DNA from: Burkholderia latens
Lineage (GTDB): Bacteria; Pseudomonadota; Gammaproteobacteria; Burkholderiales; Burkholderiaceae
Length of the DNA: 64,000 nt
Reading direction: 5' to 3'
NCBI RefSeq assembly: GCF_902499045.1
Contig: NZ_CABVPL010000017.1
Location: 48,434-112,433 of the forward strand
Shown here: positions 56,364 to 64,000 of the stretch, one piece after another
How positions within the stretch are numbered: the first letter of the stretch is position 1
Layout of the letters: every line of letters starts with the position of its first letter
Notes under the pieces: model-generated
Seen by the model: only the letters and a program-made list of their open reading frames with translations
What the model was told of the DNA's origin: nothing
The model's database searches: none
Translations under genes and position numbers: made by a program

Positions 56364-57647
56364 ATGAACTCCACCATCGACGGCATCGCCGCGGTCCAGG
56401 ACCGCCCGCCCCGTTCCGCCACGCCGTTGCGCGCCGGTCTGCTCGGCATCGCGGCCGGCCTGTTCGCGCTGTGGATCACGCGCGACCAGCCGGGCCTCGA
56501 CGCCGCCGCGCGCGCGGTCATCGCCAGCGTCGCGATCATCGGCACGATCGCGCTGCACGAAATCTTCATCTCGCGGGTCTACCTGCGGCCGAGCGCGGGC
56601 TTGTCGCGGCAGGCCGTGCGGCCGCTCGGGCTCGCCCGCGTCGCGACGCGGCTCGGCGCACTGACATCGATCTATGCCGGCATCGGCATGATCTACTGGC
56701 TGCTGCCCGAATATCACGGCGCGTTCTACCTGCCGTTCTGGTCATTGCTGCGCTCGCTCGCGCCGTACGTGATCGTCGCCGCGCCGTTCTACTTCGCGTG
56801 GATGGATCGGCACCAGCGCGAGACCGACGACGCATACCTGCTGTGGGGCCGCTTCCTGTTCCGCCGCGAGAAGCCCGCGAGCTGGCAGCCGGTGCGCGAG
56901 ATGCTCGCCGGCTGGGGCGTGAAGGCGTTCTTCCTGCCGCTGATGACCGTGTACCTGTCGAAGGATGCCGATCACCTGAGCGCGTCGCTCGCCAACGCGA
57001 TGCACGCGCCGATGACGCTCGCGACGTTCGTGTTCCTGTACGACCTGTCGTTCACGATGGACCTGATGTTCGGCACCGTCGGCTATCTGTGCACGTTCCG
57101 CATCCTCGACAGCCACGTGCGCACCGTCGAACCGACGACGCTCGGCTGGGTCGCCGCGCTGATGTGCTACCAGCCGTTCTGGTCGCTGATCTCGAACAAC
57201 TACATCCGCTACGAAGGCTCGCTGTTCTGGGACAACTGGCTGCTGTCCGCCCCGACGCTGCGCGTGATCTGGGGCGCGGTGATCATCCTGCTGCTGATGA
57301 CGTACGCGCTGTCGACGATCTCGTTCGGGCTGCGTTTCTCGAACCTGACGAACCGCGGGATCATCACGTCGGGCCCGTATCGCTTCACGAAGCATCCGGC
57401 ATACATCACGAAGAACCTGTCGTACTGGATGGTGTCGGTGCCGTTCGTCGAGCCGCTCGGCTGGCAGGTCGGGCTGATGCACTGCGCGGGGCTCGTCGCG
57501 GTCAACCTGATCTACTACACGCGGGCGAAGACCGAAGAACGTCATCTGATGCGCGACCCGGACTATCGCGCGTATGCGGAATGGATCGCGCAGCACGGAG
57601 TATTTGCGCGGATCAGGCAGGCGTTCGGGGCGCGGCACGCGGGGTAA
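56364..57647 (+). CDS. Isoprenylcysteine-methyltransferase-like membrane protein
   Basis: The 427-residue protein has eight or more membrane helices. Near the C-terminus the pattern LTNRGIITSGPYRFTKHPAYITKNLSYW with YYTRAKTEERHLMRDPDYRAYAEW (seen in pieces) matches the ICMT/PEMT-like methyltransferase core, in which RHP(A/S)Y and the final ExxL segment bind SAM. It probably methylates a lipid, quinone or protein group at the membrane; the acceptor is unknown. GAGGA lies 10 bases before the ATG, and a strong hairpin precedes it. Confidence 0.8.
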   Translation: MNSTIDGIAAVQDRPPRSATPLRAGLLGIAAGLFALWITRDQPGLDAAARAVIASVAIIGTIALHEIFISRVYLRPSAGLSRQAVRPLGLARVATRLGALTSIYAGIGMIYWLLPEYHGAFYLPFWSLLRSLAPYVIVAAPFYFAWMDRHQRETDDAYLLWGRFLFRREKPASWQPVREMLAGWGVKAFFLPLMTVYLSKDADHLSASLANAMHAPMTLATFVFLYDLSFTMDLMFGTVGYLCTFRILDSHVRTVEPTTLGWVAALMCYQPFWSLISNNYIRYEGSLFWDNWLLSAPTLRVIWGAVIILLLMTYALSTISFGLRFSNLTNRGIITSGPYRFTKHPAYITKNLSYWMVSVPFVEPLGWQVGLMHCAGLVAVNLIYYTRAKTEERHLMRDPDYRAYAEWIAQHGVFARIRQAFGARHAG

Positions 57648-57893
57648 CGCGGCAACGGCCAGCCCCGTTGCGACCAATTGTCGCGAAACACCCCGATTCC
57701 CCGCGTTTCGTCGCTTTTGTCCCGCAGTGCGGTTGCCCGGCCACTGGCCGTCGCGTATGGTGCTGACCGTCCGCGTGCGCCCGTCGCCCGGACCTTCGAC
57801 CGTCGTCCCGCACGACGGCCGCGCGGGCCGTGCCCGCCATCACCGTCTCCGCGGCAGCGCCCTGCGTCGCCGCGCGTTCTTGAGGGGAGAGGC

Positions 57894-57980
57894 GTGATCC
57901 ACAAAGTCGTGATCCTGTTCGCACTCTGCATCGCGGGCCTCGCCGCGATCGCCGCCGGTTTCCAGCACATCCCCAGCTGA
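57894..57980 (+). CDS. 28-residue membrane peptide
   Basis: A very small gene starting with GTG after an excellent ribosome site (TTGAGGGGAGAGGC). The peptide (V/M)IHKVVILFALCIAGLAAIA... forms one hydrophobic helix with a short AGFQHIPS tail, and is followed within a few bases by a strong terminator. Clean signals on both sides support a real small membrane protein. Its function is unknown; regulators of transporters or membrane enzymes of this size are known in bacteria. Confidence 0.65.
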   Translation: MIHKVVILFALCIAGLAAIAAGFQHIPS

Positions 57981-57983
57981 TTC

Positions 57984-58018
57984 GCGGCCCCGGCTCGCTC
58001 GCCGAGCCCGGGGGCCGC
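57984..58018 (+). terminator. Intrinsic terminator after the small membrane peptide
   Basis: GCGGCCCCGGCTCG pairs with CGAGCC-CG-GGGGCCGC through 14 bp with a 2-base bulge around a CTCGC loop region, and is followed by TTCCATTTCTG. It lies 3 bp after the peptide stop. Confidence 0.7.
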
Positions 58019-58084
58019 TTCCATTTCTGTCCGCTGTTGCGACGAACCCCTTTCTCGATGCGCCCGGGACGGGCGCCTTTTGCC

Positions 58085-58684
58085 ATGCGTATCGACGTAC
58101 AGCATTCCCAGCACGACATCGACGATGAACTCGACACGCTTTACGCGCGTCTGCACCAGCCGGGTCATCGGCTGCACGGCCTGCCGGCCGTCGCGCTCGG
58201 CGACTCGGGTCTGCTCGCCCGCCACCGCGAAGCGGACGGCGAGTTCTTCCTTTACATCGAAGATCCGGCAGCGCGGCAACTCGCCGGCTACACGATCTTC
58301 AACCGGCTGCCCGAATTGCCCCGCCGCGCGGACCGCTACCTGCGGGCGCCGCATACGCGGCTGCGCGGGTCCGCGCAACGCAGAGGCGTCGCGACGACGC
58401 TGTATCGATGGGGGCTCGATGCGGGCCTGTGCCTGATCAGCAGCGCGCGGCAATCGGTCGGTGCGGCGCGGTTGTGGACGGCGCTCGCGAAGGATTACCG
58501 GCACGGCTTCGTCGACGTCGAAGGCCGCGCGCTGCGCTATCTCGGCGAAACCGTTGCGGACGACGTGCACGGCGCATTGCATACGCGCCGGCTGCTGCTC
58601 GGCAACGGATGGACACTGCGCGAGCTGGCACGCGCCGCCGGAATGGCCGGCGTCGATGCCGGCGGATGTCAGGACGGGAAATAA
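58085..58684 (+). CDS. GNAT-like acetyltransferase family protein
   Basis: The 199-residue protein contains a stretch resembling GNAT motif A/B (RLRGSAQRRGVATTLYRWGLDAGLCLISSARQSVGAARLWTALAKDYRHGF in pieces), with QRRGVATTLY in the acetyl-CoA binding position and SVGAARLW typical of a subgroup also found in phages. The N-terminus is charged and not conserved. The likely activity is N-acetylation of an unknown substrate. The ATG at 58085 is chosen over one 48 bases upstream that would add a proline/arginine-rich tag. Confidence 0.65.
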   Translation: MRIDVQHSQHDIDDELDTLYARLHQPGHRLHGLPAVALGDSGLLARHREADGEFFLYIEDPAARQLAGYTIFNRLPELPRRADRYLRAPHTRLRGSAQRRGVATTLYRWGLDAGLCLISSARQSVGAARLWTALAKDYRHGFVDVEGRALRYLGETVADDVHGALHTRRLLLGNGWTLRELARAAGMAGVDAGGCQDGK

Positions 58685-59009
58685 TCCACGGGACGGACGC
58701 GCCCGGCATCACGTGCGCGGCGCGGCCCACGCTCGGCACGACGCTCGCGCACCGATGCGATAATCGGCCGGATCCGCGCGACGCCGTCGCGCCAGCGAAC
58801 CGCAGGCACGCTCGCCGATGCTCGCCGAGCCCCACGCCGATTCCGCGCGCCGCATCGATATCGTCGCGCTGTGCGACAGTCTTCGTATGCAGTCGTACAA
58901 CGCGACGCGACGCGTTGCGCGCATTGCGCGCGGCGATCGAAGAACAGTCCGCGGGCCACCACACGACGAACACCACGGCCGGAACGCGGCGTCCGCGTGC
59001 GTCACCGCG
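58685..59009. other. Convergent intergenic region
   Basis: No gene is supported in these 325 bp between the acetyltransferase-like gene and the end of the DUF2894 gene. Open frames here are short and Arg-rich. No strong terminator was recognised. Confidence 0.4.
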
Positions 59010-59630
59010 CTATCGCGTCCTGGCGCGCGCAGTCTTCTTCGCCGGCTTCGCCGCTTTCGCGGCCTTCGCGCGCGGCGCTTCCTTCTCCGGCTGCGCGGCG
59101 CCGCCGGCGAGATCCTCGAGCCACGCCAGCGCGTCGACGTACGACAGGAACTGCTGAAGGTATTCCGGCGACAGCTCGCGCATCGTCGCGAGCGACCGGT
59201 GCACGAGGCTGTTCGAATTGAGCGGCCCCGCGTTGCGCGGCACCTGGTCGAGCGACTGACGGTACTGCTGTTCGGTACGCACCTTCGACCACATCGTGCG
59301 GAAGTAGTCGATCAGGTCGGGATCGATTCCGCGCCGGTCGGCCTGCGCGTCGCGTGCGAGCTGCGCGACGAGTTCGCGAAGGCGGCTGCGCGCCGGCGCC
59401 GCGTTCGCCGGTTCTTCCGACGCGTCATCCGCTCGCGCAACGATTTGCGCATAAGCGTCGAGCAGCGTCGCGAGCCGCGCATCGAGCAACGCGCGCGCGT
59501 CGCCGTCGAGCGCGGCCGCGCGCCTCTCGAGCGCGTCGAGCCGATGAAAGCGCACCGGATCGAGCCGGTCGGCGCCCCGATCGCGCCACGCGTCGAGCGT
59601 CACGCGCACGTGCGTCGCGTCGCCGGTCAC
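59010..59630 (-). CDS. DUF2894-like protein, last gene of the motor-like operon
   Basis: The 206-residue protein is mainly helical, with LDALERRAAALDGDARALLDARLATLL at the front and PDLIDYFRTMWSKVRTEQQYRQSLDQVPRNAGPLNSNSLVHRSLATMRELSPEYLQQFLSYVDALAWLE in pieces in the core, the segment I associate with DUF2894. It ends in a Lys/Ala/Pro-rich basic tail (KAAKAAKPAKKTARARTR) that may bind nucleic acid or acidic surfaces. The GTG start overlaps the OmpA-like stop by 4 bp. Its role in the operon is unknown. Confidence 0.8.
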   Translation of the reverse strand: MTGDATHVRVTLDAWRDRGADRLDPVRFHRLDALERRAAALDGDARALLDARLATLLDAYAQIVARADDASEEPANAAPARSRLRELVAQLARDAQADRRGIDPDLIDYFRTMWSKVRTEQQYRQSLDQVPRNAGPLNSNSLVHRSLATMRELSPEYLQQFLSYVDALAWLEDLAGGAAQPEKEAPRAKAAKAAKPAKKTARARTR

Positions 59631-60271
59631 TTCGCGTTCCCTCCGCTCGACGCAGCCTTGCGCGGCACCGGCGCGATTTCGACGCGACGGTTCTTCGCGC
59701 GGCCTTCATCGTCGGCATTCGAGCTGACCGGCTGCTCGGAGCCGAATGCGGCCGCGAACACCGAGCGCGCCGGCACGCCGGCATCGATCAGCGCGCGCGT
59801 GACCGTCAGCGCACGCTTGGCCGACAGTTCCCAGTTGTCCGCGAACAGGCGGTTGCCGGCGCGCACCTGCTGATCGTCGGCGAAGCCGGAGATCATCAGG
59901 ATCTCGTCGCGCGTCTTCAGGTATGCGGAGAGCGGCCCGGCCAGCGTCTTCAGCAGATCGCGGCCGTCGGGCTGCAGCTGGTCGGAGTTCAACGCGAACA
60001 GCACGGCGCCGCTGATGCCGATGCGCCCGTTCACGAACGTCACGCGGCCGGCCGCGAGCGGCCCGGCGAGCGCCTTTTCGAGCGACTCGCGCCGTTGCGC
60101 TTCCTGCTGGCGGGCGCGCACGGCTTCCTCGAGCTTCGACGTGAGCTGCAACTGCATGCCGATCACGCCGACGAGAATCAGCACGAACGCGCCGAGCAGC
60201 ACCGACATCAGGTCGGCGAACGCGGGCCACACCGGCGCGGCCGGCGCGCCGTCGTCGATTTCGTCGTGCAT
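59627..60271 (-). CDS. MotB/OmpA-family protein of the DUF802 operon
   Basis: The 214-residue protein has a single N-terminal membrane helix starting WPAFADLMSVLLGAFVLILVGV, with an aspartate at residue 20 in the place of the MotB/ZorB proton-binding Asp. A coiled-coil linker (LTSKLEEAVRARQQEAQRRESLEKAL) leads to a C-terminal OmpA-type peptidoglycan-binding domain (LFALNSDQLQPDGRDLLKTL, ILMISGFADDQQV, NWELSAKRALTVTRALIDAG, RAKNRRVEIAP). It starts 3 bp after the DUF802 stop. Together they should form an ion-driven, wall-anchored complex. It is shorter than flagellar MotB. Confidence 0.88.
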   Translation of the reverse strand: MHDEIDDGAPAAPVWPAFADLMSVLLGAFVLILVGVIGMQLQLTSKLEEAVRARQQEAQRRESLEKALAGPLAAGRVTFVNGRIGISGAVLFALNSDQLQPDGRDLLKTLAGPLSAYLKTRDEILMISGFADDQQVRAGNRLFADNWELSAKRALTVTRALIDAGVPARSVFAAAFGSEQPVSSNADDEGRAKNRRVEIAPVPRKAASSGGNAK

Positions 60272-60274
60272 GCG

Positions 60275-63082
60275 TTACGCTCCGACCGATGCGCGCCGAC
60301 CGGCGAGATGCTGCAGGTCTTCGACGATCTGCTTCTGCGACATCATGCTCAGGTCGATCACCTCGCGCGCCTGCGCGACGTAATACTCGAGCTGCTCGTC
60401 GCTGCGCGCGAGCGACTTCTCGAGCGCGGCCTCGATGCGCTGCAGGTGATTCAGCAGCTTGTCGTTCGACTCGCCGAACACTTGCACGGCCGCACCGAAG
60501 GCGTCGCCGAGGCTCGCGACCTCGACCGCGCCTGCCGTCACCTGCGCGGCAACCGAATCGAGCTTGCGGGTTTCGGCATCGACGGTTTCGTTGAAGCGCG
60601 CGCCGACGCGATCGAGCAGGTCGGCCGACGTGCTGACGAGCGCGTCGATCGCGGCGCGCTGTTCGGTCGACGCGTGGTTGACCGCGCCGAGCAGCGTTTC
60701 GAGCGTCGCGAGCAGGCGGCTGCGCTCCTCGAGCATCGCGGTATCGCGCACCATGCTGTCGGACAGGCGCTGGCGCAGTTCGGCGACGACGTCGGCCGCG
60801 GCCTTCGGCGCTTCGGAAGCGGCCTGCACGAGGCGCGAGATTTCGTTGATGGTGTCGCTTGCGTGCACCTGAGCCTGCGCGGTGATTGCGTTCGCGGTGC
60901 GGGTCAGCGTGTCGCAGATGTCCTGCTGGCGCGCGGCGGCCTGTGCACTCGTCTGCGCCCATTCGTCGCGCAGCGCGGCAGCCATGGCCGCCAGCGAGTC
61001 GCTCCATGCGGACAGGCGTGCTTCGTCGCGCGCGGCCAGTTGCGCTTGCAGGCCCGCGTGCGAATCGCGAATCGCCGACAGCAGATCGTTCGAGCGCTGT
61101 TCGAACGTGGACGCTTGCGCGGCGAGATCGCGCGTCGTTTGGGCGAGCGCGTCGCAGATTTCCTGCTGACGGCCGGCGCTGTGCACGCCCGCGCGCTGCC
61201 ATTCGTCGCCGAGCTTCGCGGCCATCGCGGCCAGCGACGCGTTCCATGCGGACAGGCGTTCTTCGTCGCGCGCGGCGAGTTGCGTCTGCAGGCCCGCGTG
61301 CGAATCGCGAATCGTCGACAGCAGATCGTTCGAGCGTTGTTCGAACGCGGACGCTTGCGCGGCGAGATCGCGCGTCGTTCGGGCGAGCGCGTCGCAGATT
61401 TCCTGCTGACGGCCGGCACTGTGCACGCCCGCGCGTTGCCATTCGTCGCCGAGCTTCGCGGCCATCGCGGCCAGCGACGCGTGCCATGCGGACAGACGTT
61501 CTTCGTCGCGCGCGGCCAGTTGCGTCTGCAGGCCCGCATGCGAATCGCGAATCGCCGACAGCAGATCGTTCGAGCGTTGTTCGAACGCGGACGCTTGCGC
61601 GGCGAGATCGCGCGCCGTTTGGGCGAGCGCGTCGCAGATTTCCTGCTGACGCCCGGCGCTGTGCACGCCCGCGCGTTGCCATTCGTCGCCGAGCTTCGCG
61701 GCCATCGCGGCCAGCGACGCGTGCCACGCCGCCAGGCGTTCCTCGTCGCGCGCGGCCAGTTGCGTCTGCAGTTCCGCGTGCGACTCGCGCATCGCGGCAA
61801 GCGCCGCGCCCGAATGCCGCTCGAACGTCGCGGCGGCTTCGCCCAGCGCCTTCGCATGCTGGCCGGCCAGCGTCTCGCCGACTTGCTCCTGGCGCGCGAG
61901 CGCGTCGCGCCACGCGTCAGACAGGCGGCTTTCGGTCGATTCGAGGCGCGTCGCGACGCCGTCGAGCAGGTCCGTCGAACGCTGCGCGAACGTGTCGGTG
62001 AACTGGCCGAGCGTCGTCTGCCACTGCTGCGCGGCGGCGTCACTCGCGTGGCGCTGCGCGTCGAGCGCGCGGTGCCAGACGGCCGTCACGTTCGCGGTGG
62101 CCTTCTCGAAGCCGTCGGTCAGCCCGTCGAGCTGACGCTGCACGGCACCCGTCACGGTGTCGCGCAGCGCCGCCATCTCGTGCGCGAGCCCGGCCATCGT
62201 CGCCGCGACGACCGGCTGCAGCGCGGCACCGGCGACGCGCGCGCTTTCGGCCGCGCTTTCCTTCAGCGCGTCGCCGACGTTCGACGCGAGCCCCGCATAC
62301 GCGCGCTCGGTGCGATCGAAGAACGCCTGCTGGCTTTCGAGCTGGCGATCGTGCAGCGCGACGCTGCGCGCCTCGAGCGTCGTCATCATCGTTTGCAGCC
62401 GGTCGACCAGCGCCGGCATCACGTCGGCCTGACGCTGCAGCAGCCGGAACGATTCGTCGCGCTGATGGGCGGACGAATGCACGCGCAGCGTCGTCGCGAT
62501 CTTCGCGTCGAGTTGCTGGCCCGCGTCGAGCCGTTCGCGGCGCACGAGCGCGGACAGCAGGCCGAGCATCGCGGACGTCGCGACGCCCGCGATCGACGTG
62601 CCGAACGCGAAGCCGAGCCCCTTCACCGGCGCGATCAGCGATGCGCGGATCGCGTCGAGGTCGGTCGCACTTTCGAGCGCGGCGCCGGTGCCCTTCAGCG
62701 TCACGACCATCCCGAGCAACGTGCCGAGCATCCCGAGCAGCACGAGCAGGCCGACGAGGTACGGCGTCAGCGACGGGCCCGGCAGCGCGACGCGCGCGCC
62801 GTCGATGCGCGCACGCACGGCGCCGCGCAGCCCCGGATGCACCGTATCGAGCCACGTGTCGAGCGTCGCCGGCGGCTCGGTCAGGCCGGCCACCGCGCGC
62901 GACAGCGTGGCGGTCGCCTGCCGGTAGCGCAGCAGCTCCCATGCACCGGCGACGTAGCACGCGCCGATCAGCAGCGTGACGGCCGTCGCGAGCGGGTTCG
63001 ACGCGATATAGCCGGCGCCGATCCAGCCCACTGCGAGCAAACCGGCGATGAAGACAACGAGATCAAGACGAATTCTGGACAT
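60275..63082 (-). CDS. DUF802 protein: MotA/TolQ-like channel with long coiled-coil tail
   Basis: The 935-residue protein begins with two membrane helices (LVVFIAGLLAVGWIGAGYIA; LATAVTLLIGACYVAGAWELL) and then a second pair matching the MotA/TolQ/ExbB channel core (LVGLLVLLGMLGTLLGMVVTLKGTG ... IAPVKGLGFAFGTSIAGVATSAMLGLLSAL). From residue about 200 onwards it is an alpha-helical coiled coil of some 700 residues rich in Ala, Gln, Glu and Arg. Residues about 432-672 contain three almost identical 80-residue repeats plus a fourth degenerate copy. This channel-plus-long-tail form resembles ZorA of the Zorya system. It lies in a tight operon with DUF3348, MotB/OmpA-like and DUF2894 genes. Confidence 0.88.
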   Translation of the reverse strand: MSRIRLDLVVFIAGLLAVGWIGAGYIASNPLATAVTLLIGACYVAGAWELLRYRQATATLSRAVAGLTEPPATLDTWLDTVHPGLRGAVRARIDGARVALPGPSLTPYLVGLLVLLGMLGTLLGMVVTLKGTGAALESATDLDAIRASLIAPVKGLGFAFGTSIAGVATSAMLGLLSALVRRERLDAGQQLDAKIATTLRVHSSAHQRDESFRLLQRQADVMPALVDRLQTMMTTLEARSVALHDRQLESQQAFFDRTERAYAGLASNVGDALKESAAESARVAGAALQPVVAATMAGLAHEMAALRDTVTGAVQRQLDGLTDGFEKATANVTAVWHRALDAQRHASDAAAQQWQTTLGQFTDTFAQRSTDLLDGVATRLESTESRLSDAWRDALARQEQVGETLAGQHAKALGEAAATFERHSGAALAAMRESHAELQTQLAARDEERLAAWHASLAAMAAKLGDEWQRAGVHSAGRQQEICDALAQTARDLAAQASAFEQRSNDLLSAIRDSHAGLQTQLAARDEERLSAWHASLAAMAAKLGDEWQRAGVHSAGRQQEICDALARTTRDLAAQASAFEQRSNDLLSTIRDSHAGLQTQLAARDEERLSAWNASLAAMAAKLGDEWQRAGVHSAGRQQEICDALAQTTRDLAAQASTFEQRSNDLLSAIRDSHAGLQAQLAARDEARLSAWSDSLAAMAAALRDEWAQTSAQAAARQQDICDTLTRTANAITAQAQVHASDTINEISRLVQAASEAPKAAADVVAELRQRLSDSMVRDTAMLEERSRLLATLETLLGAVNHASTEQRAAIDALVSTSADLLDRVGARFNETVDAETRKLDSVAAQVTAGAVEVASLGDAFGAAVQVFGESNDKLLNHLQRIEAALEKSLARSDEQLEYYVAQAREVIDLSMMSQKQIVEDLQHLAGRRASVGA
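60830..61786 (-). repeat. 240-bp tandem repeats in the DUF802 gene
   Basis: Three near-identical 240-bp units (about 61786-61547, 61546-61307, 61306-61067) and a diverged fourth unit encode 80-residue coiled-coil repeats beginning (E/D)SHAxLQTQLAARDEERL. High identity at the DNA level suggests recent duplication or gene conversion. Confidence 0.88.
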
Positions 63083-63092
63083 AGCGTATCGA

Positions 63093-63842
63093 TTAGCAGG
63101 TACGAAGGGCCGCGAGCAGCCCGTCTACCGTTTGAAACCGGACTTCGAGTTCGGCGAGCAGGATGCTTTGCATCTCGTCGCGGAACGTGTCGAGCCACGT
63201 GCCGGGCACGATCGCCGCGGCCGGCGGCGCATCGCCGTCGCCGGCCGCGCCGGCGGCCGCTTGCGCGTCGGCGAGCGCGTGCCGCTCCGCGTCGCGCAGC
63301 CGCTCGAAACGCGTGCCGAGCAGCGCGGGCACCGCGGACAGCAGGCTGCGCTCGCGCGCGCCCAGCACGCGCTCCATGATCGCGTCGAGCGTCGCGAGCC
63401 GCGCCATCCCGGACGAACGCGCGGCGAGCGCGACCCGCAGACGGCCGCGCAACTGGCCGATCGCGGTCTCCATCTCCTGCTGCAGGGACAGACAGCTCTG
63501 GCGGAAGTCCGCGAAATCGGCGGTATCGGCGGGCGGCGGCGCCAGCTCGCCGGGACGCCGCCGCGTGCGCGGCCGGTGGGCGGCCGTGATCGCCTGCGCG
63601 AGATCGTGGCGCACGCGCGCGCAGTCGCGTTCGGCGTCGTAACCGCGCACGCCGGCCGCGACGGCGGGCGGGCTCGCGGTCAGCGCGGACGACAGCGTGA
63701 TCGCGTCGGTCCAGCCGAGCCACTGGCTCAGGCGGTCCGACAGCGTCTGCCGGGATTCGGCGACGTCGGCATCGGTCAGGCGCGCGAGCAGCCGGACGAG
63801 CGTCGGGCCGCTCAGCGCCGGGCGCGGGGGTGCTTGCACCAT
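63093..63842 (-). CDS. DUF3348 family protein, first gene of the motor-like operon
   Basis: The 249-residue protein opens SGPTLVRLLARLTDADVAESRQTLSDRLSQWLGWTDAITLSSAL in pieces, the segment I recognise from Burkholderia DUF3348 proteins, followed by helices (SCLSLQQEMETAIGQLRGRLR; LATLDAIMERVLGARERSLLSAVPALLGTRFERLR) and a C-terminal WLDTFRDEMQSILLAELEVRFQTVDGLLAAL. It has no membrane helix or signal, so it is cytoplasmic. It lies 10 bp before DUF802. Its presence at the head of the operon suggests a soluble partner of the channel tail. Confidence 0.83.
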   Translation of the reverse strand: MVQAPPRPALSGPTLVRLLARLTDADVAESRQTLSDRLSQWLGWTDAITLSSALTASPPAVAAGVRGYDAERDCARVRHDLAQAITAAHRPRTRRRPGELAPPPADTADFADFRQSCLSLQQEMETAIGQLRGRLRVALAARSSGMARLATLDAIMERVLGARERSLLSAVPALLGTRFERLRDAERHALADAQAAAGAAGDGDAPPAAAIVPGTWLDTFRDEMQSILLAELEVRFQTVDGLLAALRTC

Positions 63843-64000
63843 GCTGCAAACCGTCAAAAAAGGCAGCAGTTTACACGTCGCCGGGCGGCCGGCCGCCAGA
63901 ATCGGGGAAGCGGCTCCGCACCGCGCGCCGCGCATCCGGCGCGAACGCCCGCCCCACAAGGCTTGCGGCGGCCCGGCCGCGGCTGCGGGGCACGGCCGGC

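Noticed and set aside
59354-63379. Very long open frame (over 1300 codons) on the plus strand
   Set aside because: It is antisense to the DUF802/OmpA/DUF2894 genes, is Arg/Ala/His-rich without known motifs, and reflects the high GC content that removes stops in the opposite frames.

Overview
The window reads as chromosomal DNA of a high-GC betaproteobacterium, most likely a Burkholderia of the cepacia-complex type. The support is codon use dominated by G/C third positions, an intracellular polyhydroxybutyrate depolymerase, long-type argininosuccinate synthase, many LysR and TetR regulators, and protein families I associate with Burkholderia (DUF3717, DUF2970, DUF3348/DUF802/DUF2894, Gly-Thr-Ser collagen-like lipoprotein). 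No rRNA, tRNA, CRISPR, prophage or insertion sequence was seen. Species and replicon cannot be fixed from the sequence alone.

Layout. 1-4290: surface-polysaccharide genes, a family 2 glycosyltransferase with a partial downstream gene, divergent from wecB across a 1.2 kb gap. 4593-9347: a chemoreceptor, then a compact operon for a MotB-like protein, a MotA-like protein and a cyclic-nucleotide-binding protein with a FliG-like C-terminus. 9548-13367: glutathione transferase, PHB depolymerase, small secreted proteins, cupin. 13437-16919: hisQMP-type amino-acid ABC transporter divergent from a HutC-family repressor, with a near-consensus HutC operator between them. 16945-23832: glycosyltransferase/TetR pair, alpha/beta hydrolase, LysR, DUF3717, lysP. 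24397-29025: diguanylate cyclase, FUSC-family membrane protein preceded by a heptamer repeat, argG. 29159-34567: lipoprotein, small P-loop kinase, and a tartrate-utilisation module (transporter, dehydrogenase, LysR). 34848-39177: LysE exporter, methyltransferase, DUF1176 protein, metY. 39378-43521: TonB receptor, PnuC transporter and kinase. 44000-48311: DUF2970 protein, a three-domain oxidoreductase with a glutathione transferase, and a divergent LysR with a clear palindromic operator. 47901-49129: ParE/Phd toxin-antitoxin pair whose toxin has lost its normal stop. 49217-53903: TetR and a dehydrogenase / Baeyer-Villiger monooxygenase / hydrolase operon, then a carboxymuconolactone-decarboxylase-like gene. 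54285-58684: collagen-like lipoprotein, membrane methyltransferase, a 28-residue membrane peptide, acetyltransferase-like protein. 59010-63842: a four-gene operon DUF3348, DUF802, OmpA/MotB-like, DUF2894.

The most interesting content is two separate non-canonical ion-motor-like operons. One (6620-9347) joins a cyclic-nucleotide sensor to a FliG-like module beside stator homologues. The other (59010-63842) pairs a MotA/TolQ-like channel carrying a very long, internally repeated coiled-coil tail with a MotB/OmpA-like partner, an architecture resembling the ZorAB motor of Zorya defence but with different accessory genes. Other points of interest are the HutC operator, several perfect palindromes in divergent promoters, a 7-bp tandem repeat, a 43-unit Gly-Thr-Ser tract, and the read-through toxin.
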